Below, one piece after another: positions 1 through 10,600 of a DNA stretch of 64,000 bases. The stretch is from Zygnema cylindricum (taxonomy: Eukaryota; Streptophyta; Zygnematophyceae; Zygnematales; Zygnemataceae). The position numbers were made by a program, and so were the translations under genes. The stretch covers positions 252,671 to 316,670 of the forward strand of contig JBBHKE010001198.1 of NCBI GenBank assembly GCA_037447655.1, read 5' to 3'. Every line of letters begins with the position of its first letter. The stretch's first letter is position 1. Under the pieces are notes generated by a model, which worked only from the letters and a program-made list of their open reading frames with translations, was not told where the DNA came from and ran no database searches.

Positions 1-111
1 AGGTCTAAATAGAAATATAGAAAGAAGCCGAGGCAGTCTACCTCTAACTTCTCTCGCCAAATCTCAAACTTGTCGCAGTCCCTGAGAACAACTATGGTTT
101 CATACATACAG

Positions 112-617
112 TACACCGCGCATCGTAATTAGAGTAATGAAAAAATTAGAGTAAAAAAAGAGAAAAAAATAATTAGAGTAATTTACTCTAATTTAAGTGA
201 TAGAACTGTTTCAGAAAGGAATTTACTCTAATTTATGCGGTGTACTCTAATTTGGCAAGTTAATATCCTCTGCTGTAAATAAGGTATTCGTACAGAATCT
301 GACAAAACGTACAGTTTATCGCCACTATGACGTTTGCACTACGCGGATTGTTAAAACGCAGTTACATGATAATGGCTTGTATTAAATCATTATTTGTACT
401 TTTTTTATTTATAAAAGTACAATTTTGCACGGACGGACGTCATCCGTACTCCACACTATTTAAAACGAACATATATTAGAATTAAAAACGCTAATTAAAC
501 CTTACCTTAAATAGTATAATGAAAAAATTAGAATCATTTACTCTATTTGATGTGATAGAGGCGAAATTTCGAGCGACCGAATTAGAGTAATTTACTCTAA
601 TTACGATGCGCGGTGTA
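112..617 (+). mobile_element. MITE-like element, family M1, copy 1
   Basis: A 506-bp element with terminal inverted repeats. The left end reads TACACCGCGCATCGTAATTA and the right end is its reverse complement, ending GCGCGGTGTA. The first and last two bases are TA, which fits a TA target duplication as in Tc1/mariner-type elements. There is no open reading frame of note. A near-identical copy lies in inverse orientation at 4551-5056 and a diverged copy at 48676-49169, so the boundaries are set by comparison. The superfamily is inferred from the TA ends only. Confidence 0.85.
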
Positions 618-795
618 GTTGTTCAAAACGTATTCTACGCACGATTCGAACCCGCGTACAATACGTAGAAATTGGAGAGGTCGATTTGAAAAAATCTTAA
701 AAAACGTTAATGAATTTCTGTCCGTACAATTTCGTACATGTCAAAAAAAATGAATTGAATATGTACCGCAGTTTGTACGTTTTTTGTCAAATTAG
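618..795. other. AT-rich spacer between M1 copy 1 and the 32-bp inverted repeat
   Basis: No gene is seen. Part of it (about 690-760) resembles the reverse complement of 6790-6880, so it probably belongs to the same family of GTAC-rich repeats. Confidence 0.4.
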
Positions 796-1235
796 TTGCG
801 TGGTTCACACTTGAAAAATGGGAAAACAAATGTCATAAATTTTGGGATCCGTACGCCAAATTTCAAAAAATGACAAAAAACGCGGCGGTGACGGTTGGGG
901 CAGTTGGTTTGACCGTTTTGGAGCGTAGCGGCGGACAAAAGACGCAGTTTTATGCGTCAAAACTCGACAGCTGCGTATACCAAACGACAACTGCCGCCCG
1001 CCATCGGACATCATGTTTGGAATGCACTTTTTCGTTTTCGAAGAATTACGAAAACGAAGCGCACGGACGTGAACCGTACAACAAAGCATTCCCTCTCAAA
1101 CTTATGAAAAAACTAAAGGACCTATCAGATAAGAGAACATGTAATGTCAAAAAAAAAAAAAAACACCGATGGAAAAAAAAAAGTTACCATTTTGCCACTC
1201 CTTGCTGGTACTGCTCCTCTATTCCTTTACTGCAA

Positions 1236-1300
1236 AGCATCTCTCTCTCTCTCTCTTTCTCTTTCTCTCTCTCTCTCTCGCCTCTCTCTCTCGCTCTCTA
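1236..1300 (+). repeat. CT-rich simple repeat
   Basis: An imperfect (CT)n/(TTCTCT)n tract of about 60 bp. Open reading frames through it are artefacts of the repeat. Confidence 0.85.
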
Positions 1301-4300
1301 AAATAATATCTCATGTCAGTTTATACTTGGCGTTTTTAGATCCCGGTTTTTACTTAGATGCTTATTTGTACTTTCGATTCCCTAAAGGAATCCTCCTTTT
1401 TCATACTATTTGTGGTCAGTAGTTAATCTCCATTTTTTCATTATTTCTCTAAGTTCTGGTGGTCTCTGTCTATCTCGGTTCGCAGGAAAAGCTTACTACA
1501 GCTTACATAACAAATAGTATTACTGTGGTTTTGGTTTTTGTTTCACCAATTAAATGTTGTAAGAAGACAAAGGAAAAATGACACACAAAAAAAGGAAATA
1601 GTTACATATCGTGTGGCTTTGTTGGTAAAATGTTAACTAAGTTAATTTTTTGGTTATTTGTTTTATGTTTGAGTAAGGGAACTCACCAAATTAGGTGCCA
1701 AAAATTGTCACATGTAGTTTGTCACTTTGTAGTTTGTGGTAAGCTTAAATCTGCAGAAGGAGTAGAGTATTTGATTACTGGGTGGTGTAACATTCAGCTG
1801 TACAGACAACAGCTGTCTTGCGAGATAGTTTTACTCGGCGTTTTGGAGGGTAAATGTCAGTCATAAAAAACTAGCCTGATGTAGCTGGCATAGTAAAGGT
1901 TGTTTAACAAGTTTGCAGCTGTGTACGATCTTTGTATAGGTTTATTAGTTGAGGCCGAAGTAGTAGGTTGTTACCACAACAGCTGGTTGATTATTTCTTG
2001 GTTGCTTGCATGAAATCCGTTATTTGCGATTATCAAGGTGGGTTGCTGAAGTAGCACCTTTGGCCCATTTAGGGATGGGAGAGGGGTAGAGGGGTAAAAA
2101 ACTCCGTAAATTTTGTAAAAAAAATTCCATGCAAAGATGTCTTGTTTTTACTATGTAAGTCCAGACCACTTTTAATCATTTAAACAAATATTAAGTGTTT
2201 TCTTGTTTTTCTACTGGGTTTTGTTCTATATTTTTTAATGAAGTTGCTGTGAATGTAAGTTTAGTATGGATGATGTTTATAAAATGTCGTCTCATAAAAT
2301 GGAGACTCTGTTTTGTTAATGTCTTTAGTGGATCTACTGTACAAGATTTTGCCATTTTTTCTTCAAATTATTGTTCAACAATTCGTGATAGAAGTACAAA
2401 AACTGTTTTCGGACTGCAATACGCCAATAATTGTTACTGAATTGCCATTAAAGTTAAGATATAATTAAATTAAGGGCTATTTTAGTGTTAATAATTTTGA
2501 TTTTCGGTCCACATGACGTGGACAATTCGCGACCGCAAAAAAAAAATCGCTAAGAAAAAACAATCAGTATTGATAATGCTGTTTTTGGTTTTGAGTACAA
2601 AAATAATGGGATGGAATTATTGTTGTCATTAGCCCTAATAGGCATTCACGGTGTAGTTCATGGAGCAAATGCAAGAGTTTTGACCTATTCCTCTCCATTT
2701 TTTTTTGTATTCAGGAACAATTTTGTTGACCATTTTTCCACTGGGCAAAATGGGTTATCGCAATGAAGGTTTTAGTGAACTTTTCAAGGAAATACAAAAC
2801 CGTCTTTTTTTAGCTTAATGGTTCAAAATAACAACTCTAGTTAATACATTGGACTTTTTAACGGTGTTTTGAGACGTACGATGGATTGTGGTACGGTTGA
2901 AACATTTTTCATTCGGATAGTGATTATTGGAAAGCTACACTTTGAAACAGGCCATAAATTGATTGTTGTTTGGCACATTCCAGACTATGAAGGATAATAA
3001 TTTTTGTGATTTGAAACACATTAATTTGCAATGGTTCTTTGTTTTTCTCTAAAGATCTTTGCGAGAAAGTTGACAATGTATTCTTTACATCATAAAATGC
3101 AGTAGTTTACCAGGGAGTAAAAAAAAAAACCTTACACAGAAGCACAGACATCAATACCAATCACGATCTATTTCTAAAATGGAAAAATACTTTAGACTGA
3201 TTGATCTACAGTACTAGTCAGCTACATGACGTGTTTTTTTTTTTTTGTACTTTTTTGCAAAAGTAGTATAACAGATGTATTTTTGAGTCTAACAGATGTA
3301 TTTATGCTATTTTTTTGCGCGTTATTTTAATTACTACCTGTTTTCTAAGTCCTTTGTATAGTTTACATGATGAAATGGTGTGCAGGTTATGTTTATACGT
3401 TTATGTTTTGCTCTTTTGTGGCTGGTTGTAGTTGAGGTTTGTTTTTAGTGTTTTGCAGATTATAAATGAAAATATCACAATTTCACACAATAAGTGTGAA
3501 CTTTGAATCCATGTCTTTTCCTCAAAATAGGTTTCAAGCTCAAAGGTTTTGAATGGTCTTGCGTATCGTTGTGAATAATCTTGGAATCATAACTTTATGC
3601 TTCTTTAACAATGTTGAAACCATGTAAAAATACCCATTGTGAATTCTATTTGGTTCATTTTTAACCAGTTTAATTTATCAGAATGAGGACACTTCCGTAA
3701 AAGTTTGTCGGTCCGGGTTAGAAGATGCATAGGTGTTCAGATTCTATTTACACTTCGATCAAAACTAAATAAAAAATCGCCATATTATTGTGTTTTTGTT
3801 TTGCATTGCAAACATCTGTCATACATAGGGCGTCGTTGTCTTCACATAGTTGCAAAATCAAAAAAAAAAAAAGATTAGAATGACTTTCAAAATCGAAACA
3901 TACATACTTTAAATTTACTAGCTGTTAAAACTTAGAAAAATTAACTGTTATATTTATAATGAAATTAATGAGCATGAATTGAAAAATATAAAAAGTTTAA
4001 TCTTTATAAAACAGAAGCTTTTTAGCCTGTCAGTACAGTTTCTGTAGGTCAGACAGCAACACAATTCACATTAAAATCTAAACATTTATCAATAGTTGCA
4101 TATTTAGAATTAAATTGTCAAGAAAAAAAGACAACCAAGAAAAGGGTGAGGGTAAAGAAACCTTGGGAGTGAGCAGCGACTAGCAACGGAACGGAAGGAG
4201 GTTGTCAGGAAAAACACAGATAAAAAAGAGCTTTTTTTTGTGAAAATTTTGCTAGGTTTTTCAAAATTTTGGGACGCTGAAAGTGAAAGGTCTGCTTGCT

Positions 4301-4550
4301 CCTGCTTGGTCCTCTGCTGTTTTTTTTTTGGGGCGCCTGAGGTTTTTTTTTTGGGCATGTTCTAAGTTACTCCAGGGTTATTTTCGGTCTGTACGTACGC
4401 TTGCGTGGCAGTACAGTTTTGATTTGGAGGGCTTCGTACATATCATGTCCGCAAAGCCTTTACTTTTCGTACGGACAAATGGATCAAATCACGACACGCT
4501 AGATGACGTAGGCTGACGTCACGTGTCAGTTCACGGCGGACAAAAAAAAG

Positions 4551-5056
4551 TACACCGCGAATCGTAATTAGAGTAAATTACTCTAATTCGGTCGCTCGAA
4601 ATTTCGACTCTATCACATCAAATAGAGTAAATGATTCTAATTTTTTCATTATACTATTTAAGGTAAGGTTTAATTAGCGTTTTTAATTCTAATATATGCT
4701 CGCTTTAAATAGTGTGGAGTACGGGTGATGTCCGTCCGTGCAAAATTGTACTTTTATAAATAAAAAAAGTACAAATAATGATTTAATACAAGCCATTATC
4801 ATGTAACTGCGTTTTAACAATCCGCGTAGTGCAAACGTCATAGTGACGATAAACTGTACGTTTTGTCAGATTCTGTACGAATACCTTATTTACAGTAGAG
4901 GATATTAACGTGCCAAATTAGAGTAAACCGCATAAATTAGAGTAAATTCCTTTCTGAAACAGTTCTATCACATAAAATAGAGTAAATTACTCTAATTATT
5001 TTTTTCTCTTTTTTTACTCTAATTTTTTCATTACTCTAATTACGATGCGCGGTGTA
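4551..5056 (-). mobile_element. MITE-like element, family M1, copy 2 (inverted)
   Basis: Reverse-complement copy of 112-617, also 506 bp, with only scattered substitutions. It starts TACACCGCGAATCGTAATTA and ends GATGCGCGGTGTA. The two bases after it lead straight into the 32-bp inverted repeat at 5059, so this copy was inserted into, or moved with, the segment 796-5090. Confidence 0.85.
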
Positions 5057-5309
5057 CCGTTTTCCCATTTTTCAAGTGTGAACCACGCAAGTGATATAAC
5101 ATGATTTTACTTTTCATAATTATCATACCTAATGTATGCAACGGAACACCTACATTAACTGGCTCCATGCGCCTCTTAACATTATCTACGGGCATGACTA
5201 GACCCGGGTTGAAAACCCTTGTTCAACTCCCGCAAACCGCAAATTTTTTGTCAGAATAAAATAGTCTGTCTGTTACAAACGGGCAGCCATGGCCTTCACA
5301 CTCTACCGA

Positions 5310-6215
5310 CGTGGCGTCGGTAACGGCATCTTCCTTAAATTTTCGCTTTCAACTGTTAAAGTATTTATGGCGGCTTCATTTCGAAAATTTGAAGAAGACG
5401 CCCGTACACATTTTGAACTTACGGCACTCAAATAGTGTGACGCCGCAACGTCTCTTTTTGGAAATGTCTGTAGACGTGACGATAAATTTCATACATATCC
5501 GTGTACATTCTGTTCAGTTTACTGAACGGAAAGTACAGATACCTGCATCGAATCATTTCGTTAACTACCGTACAGTTACCGTAACAATTCAAACAGTTAC
5601 CGTAACAATTCAAACAGTTACCGTAATTTTTATATAGGTCGCCGTAAAAATTCAGTTTCAGTTTACAGTAGACGGTTTTTTGCGATTTTTTGAAAAGTCA
5701 CGTACAATACGTAGAAACCGGAAAAAAAGAAAAAAACTCGCGTATTGAACAACTAGGGTTTCACATGATACCATACTTTATTTTTGAATGTCCGTACCAT
5801 AGTTGTTCAAATTGCGCGATTTTTTCACTTTTTCCGATTGAAACGTAAAATTCGTGACTTTTGAAAAAATTGCAAAAAAACGTCTACTGTAAACTGAAAC
5901 TGAAAAAATACGGAAACCTGTAAATAAATTACGGTAACTGTACAATTTTTTACGGATATGTATGGAATTCCAAGAAAAGATACGCGTAGTTATTGGTATT
6001 TTATGTTTGGTGAACTGAACATAAATATCACGGAACTTGTACGTTATTTCATCGAAAATGTACGGACATTTTCGAAAAGAGACGTTGAACATCACACTAA
6101 TTTCGCGTTGGGTAAGTCTGAAAAATGTACGGGCGTCTTCTTCAAATTCACTTTTGAAAGACGCCGCCATGGAATGTTGAAAACGAAACCGCGACGAAGT
6201 TGCCTCCTTATATCC
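5310..6215. mobile_element. Foldback (long inverted repeat) element
   Basis: Two arms of roughly 400 bp, about 5320-5765 and 5795-6215, are reverse complements of each other with scattered mismatches and indels, leaving a loop of only some tens of bases. Matching landmarks are CAGTTTCAGTTTACAGTAGA at 5659-5678 and TCTACTGTAAACTGAAACTG in the opposite arm near 5882-5901. A 21-bp unit containing GTTACCGTAACAATTCAA is repeated within the left arm (5572-5624) but occurs about once in the right arm. No coding capacity. A diverged partial copy lies at 63410-64000. Confidence 0.75.
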
Positions 6216-6935
6216 TACCCTCCTCCCTCTAAAGCTTTTTACTATCCTCTCTTCCAGACTTTGACAGAAGCAACCATGCCCATAAATCGAGGAGAGGAGT
6301 GGGAGTGGGAGGAGGGGAGGTAGGGGAAGAGGGTTCGGATGAAGACTTCATGGACGTTGATGTAGGGGAAGAGGATTTAGAGTAGAGATAGACAAAAAAG
6401 ATGTATTTTTTTTTTATTAATATGATTGATCTTTTTTTAATATTTTATTTTTTATGTCGTGCAATGGTAAATGTGAAAAACGTTATTTGTTCTTGGTCTG
6501 TACTTTAATTTTTTGGAGTAATGTGGTGTCAGAGAGATAGAGAGAGAAGGCAAACAGAAGGCGACCATGGTTGCCTGTCAGATAAGTTCAGACAGACGGA
6601 ATTTAATAAAACTAGCGGACGTTCGAACCCGAGTTTGCCAAAAAGTCAACAAATCCATTTTGACGACTCCACTACCAGTTGATGAAGAAATTCCGATAAC
6701 GACATGGAGTGTGAATTGTATTTAAACATTTTTAATATTTTAGCGCTCATTTAACGGGAAAAACTTGCAAACTGCGCTATATGTATAAGTTTTTTTTTCC
6801 ATGTACGGAATAGTACGGAAGGAAATTCATTAACGATTTTTAACGATTTGTTCAAAAGGTTCAATGCGTTCGTTACTTATAATTCGTTGCGATTGGTACG
6901 TTCGCACTAATCGCCGTGAACAACTATGGTTCGTA
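6216..6935. other. Intergenic repeat-zone DNA, no gene recognised
   Basis: Contains GA-rich and T-rich stretches and, at 6922-6943, a short palindrome around AACTATGGTTCGTACCATAG directly before the next element. No coding region could be supported. Confidence 0.5.
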
Positions 6936-7475
6936 CCATAGTTCAAAAGTAGGTGAAAGCACGCCCATACAATATGCCTATTGTACGCAAAACATACAAT
7001 ATGACCTTAAGACCCATATTGTATTGGCCGCAAAATGAAATAAAAAGGTAACAGGGTTGAGTTGCACATCGATCGATAGAGAATTAAACGTCATGTGTAA
7101 ATTTTGAAAAACATTCGAACAAAAATTTAATTTTCTGTGAGTTTTGAGGTGTTTTTATATTAAACCGTCAGATTCGGACGATCGGACGGTCGCTGATCAA
7201 AGTAGCGATCTAAAAAGATCACATGAAAAGCCCATAACACAACTTACGATAGGACTATCTGTCATATTAGCGTCTGTAATTTTGAACGTCCGCGTGTTTT
7301 AGTTCGCTATAAAACATCGTCCGGCGGCGTGTGCTGTACTACGATCTTTCGTCAGATTCGGACGTTTGTACAGGAGTGTGCACGATCCACACACATACAG
7401 TATGCCTCCTCTACGCAAGTTTTGTGCGCCCACCAAAGGCCCACTACCATTAAAAAGCCTACTTTTGAACTATGG
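6936..7475 (+). mobile_element. TIR element, family A, long copy
   Basis: The left end reads CCATAGTTCAAAAGTAGG and the right end CCTACTTTTGAACTATGG, an 18-bp perfect terminal inverted repeat. The first 330 bp align with the shorter copy at 54852-55198 (shared words include GGGTTGAGTT, ACATCGATCGATAGAGAATT and GTAGCGATCTAAAAAGATCA). About 200 bp near the right end are missing from the short copy. It ends 142 bp upstream of the SNM1 start codon and contains TATAAAA at 7308-7314. Confidence 0.75.
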
Positions 7476-7617
7476 TTCGTACTTTTCATTCACCCTAACA
7501 AGACTGAAGAACTTATGAACGAAACCCATGATGGAGCGGAATCGGATTGGTATTCGGTAGCACCTAGCAGGCTAGCATGCTGTGCTTTAAGTCCCTTGGC
7601 AACAATCATAGCAAGCC

Positions 7618-10600
7618 ATGAGCCACAACAACAGTGAAGTATACAACCACTTCTTCAATAGGCAAACTGCTAGTGTTTTCAAAGCCACTGAAGGAATACA
7701 AGAAGATGTAAAAGTTTTTTATCATAATGGAAACATCGGTAATAGTGTTGTCGAAGACGAAGAAACGTATGATAGACATGTTGACTCTTGGCATTTTACC
7801 GATGACGAGTATGATATTGAAGACTGGTGTGAGCTCCCTATGGATATTGCTGGAGGAACTTCTACAAATATTTCATCTGAAAATAATTACTCGGAGTCTC
7901 ATTTACAATGTAGTCAGGATAGGCAATGGGTAGATTCGAACGAGGAGACTGTCAATTGGTATTTGCAATCAGATTCAAAGATTAGTGTGCAGGACTTGAA
8001 CGTTGACAAGGAAGGAAAGAATCCTAGTTTTATGTATCAATTAGACAGGGAGGTAAAGCATAGGGATATTTTATGTTCAAAGACGAAATCTTTCTTGGCT
8101 GTTCCCAATGGATCAGAATCTGTTAATCGGAAGGTTCATATCAGTTCTTGTCATTATGAATTGCCAAATAATGTTCGTAAACCAGAGAGCTTTGATAGCA
8201 AACCAGAGCAGTTTAGCATCGGAACAAATTTTAAAGATATTGGAAGTGCATTTTCACTTTACGATATCGACACAAAATGTCAACATGAGGCAAATGTCAT
8301 CGCCGGAAATGGCAGAAGAGATAGTTACGTGGATTCCGTAGAACATTCTCAAATGGCTGGTGAAGAGCAGTTTGTGGAAGGGTCACTCAAAAGGGAGGCA
8401 CAATCATCCGTGAAATTTAGTTCAGGTGTGGGTTGTCTTGACCTAAAAAATAAGATTGGAGTGGGTATCCATCATTCTGAGAGTGTAAATAGTGTTGTTG
8501 AAAAGGATGTTGGTGCTGTACTGCCTCAGGAAAACCATGACAATTTGAAATCACCAAACTTATCATCTTCTTTTTTGAGAAATGTGTCAACGGCGAAAAG
8601 CAAAAAGACAGTGCAAGGAACTTTGTTAGGTTTTTTGGGATTGAAACGGAAGGCTACTGAACAAAATGCTGGTAGTGAAGATAAGAAAGTCCAGAGGAGT
8701 ATCAGCTCTTATTTTGGATTACCAAAGCGTTCAAAAGATTCTGCTATTTTAGAGAAAAACATGCTGTCATTGAGGCAGAACGAAGCTAATGCTCATTCGG
8801 ATAAAAATGTTTCAAACACATTCTCAGGACTATTTGAAAGTGAAGCTGTGAAATCTAAAGGATGGAAATCTGAATCCAGGGAAGTAAAGACCGTACTTCA
8901 AGATCAGAGAAATTCTTCTAATATTTGGAAACAAACAAAAAGACTATCTCCATGCCCATTTTACAAGAAGATGCCAGGTATGGAAGTTATAGCAAGGGAC
9001 GTTGAAGCGTTTTTCTGTCTTTGAATCTTTTCTGTTTTCATTTTTCGACTTCCTCAGACTTTTTTTCTTGCGGCCTTAAGACACAGCCTATCAAGCACTT
9101 ATGTGCTTGAATAAAAAAAGCACAAGTGTTTGAATTTAAATTATCATAACTCATCCACTCCTCAAGTAAAATATGTTGGAACTGTCTTCAGTCTTCCCTA
9201 AACAGACATAGAGTGGATACAAATCGCCTTGTTATGTTTATGATATATGAAATTTACAGGCATGCTCATTGGTTTTCTATTCTTCTGTGTCCAGAATACT
9301 TGTTTAGAATTAATCACTTCAATTTCATGACTTTCAAACAAAGATCATAACAGAGATTTGTATATCAAATGACTACTGGCCGGTACTTGCATCGTACTTG
9401 ATCCTGTGAAGAAAATTGGGTAAATGTGACAAGGAACAATGTGCAGTCAGGTGACTTTAACCGCCTAATAGCATATGTCGTTTGCCTGGTTTTGGGGGGA
9501 CTCTTTCTTTCTTTTCCTGCCTTTTCCAGGAACATCATTTGCTGTAGATGCTTTCAAGTATGGTGCCATTCCAGGAATATCTGCATATTTTTTGACTCAC
9601 TTTCACAGCGATCATTATGGAGGCCTCTCAAAGGCATGGGCCCATGGGCCCATATATTGCACACCTATCACAGCAAGCTTAACTAAAATGTGTTTGGGAA
9701 TAGATTCTCGGTGAGCAGCCGACTTAAAAAAAGAGGTCGAATGTTGACACTATGGAGACAAGAAGTAGGGACCTAAGGTTAGCCCTTTGCTGCACGTTTT
9801 CAAGGCATTGTATGCCATGTCTCCCATTTGTATGTCACGGGAGATATTCAAGTCCTGGAAGCTGGTCCCTCTCTATAAAAATGTTTGTCGGTTTTCAGGT
9901 TTAGGAGTCCGGATGATGCCCAAACTGCAGCTGATTTTTATGAGAGTAATATATCAGACAGACAGTTTTTTTGTTTTTTTTGTATCAATACTTGCAATCA
10001 GGAAATGTCAGGCAATCTCTCATGAGAGATAGCAAGACAGTTACAGCTGAAACAAATTTCTGTTTTTAATTGACCAACCAGAAAACAAACCTGATTGTGG
10101 ATGTTTTTTTTTCACTTCTTCAGGTGGCTTCGTCCTTGCAAGATCGGGACCACTCAATTGGTTGATAAAGTGGAGGTCACTTTCATTCCAGCCAATCACT
10201 GTCCAGGAGCTGCTCTTATATTGTTTCGGCTCTCAGTAGGAACCACTATTTTGCACACTGGAGATTTTAGAGCTTCCCGTGCTATGCAGTCGTACCCTCA
10301 CCTTTACAATTGCCGTATTGACTCTCTTTACCTCGATACAACATACTGCCATCCAAAGTACTGGTATGCATTTTTTCTCTCCTCCCTCTCTTGCTCTATG
10401 TGATTGGTGGGAGTATGTTGAACGTTGTAGGTTGTGATCTTCGGGTATGGTCTATGGAATTGTTCAGTGGAGGAGGCTCCCTCGCTGTCGCTGTTCTCAG
10501 GACTGCATAGAGAGAAAGGATTATGATTTTTTTGTGAGGAAATTTTTTCTCGTCCTATCTGTAAGTCGAATTAGCAAGCGCTCTTCCTTGGACATGGGGT

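Larger units (their letters stand above)
796..5090. mobile_element. 4.3-kb segment bounded by a perfect 32-bp inverted repeat
   Basis: The left end (796-827) begins TTGCGTGGTTCACACTTGAA and the right end (5059-5090) is its exact 32-bp reverse complement. The interior (828-4550) is T-rich on the plus strand and holds only short, unconvincing reading frames, a CT-rich simple repeat near 1240-1297 and A/T runs. M1 copy 2 sits two bases inside the right repeat. No clear target duplication is visible outside the repeats. It may be a non-autonomous DNA transposon; the absence of a transposase and of a duplication keeps this tentative. Confidence 0.5.

Noticed and set aside
805-1301. Overlapping frames of about 90-140 codons on both strands
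   Set aside because: No family similarity was recognised, the frames overlap on opposite strands in repeat-zone DNA, and one runs through a CT repeat.
5190-5240. tRNA-like text (GGGTTGAAAACCC, TTCAACTCCCGC)
   Set aside because: No acceptor stem or cloverleaf could be built around it.
5572-5624. CRISPR-like array of 21-bp repeats
   Set aside because: The units are adjacent without spacers and lie in a foldback arm of a eukaryotic genome; it is a simple tandem repeat.
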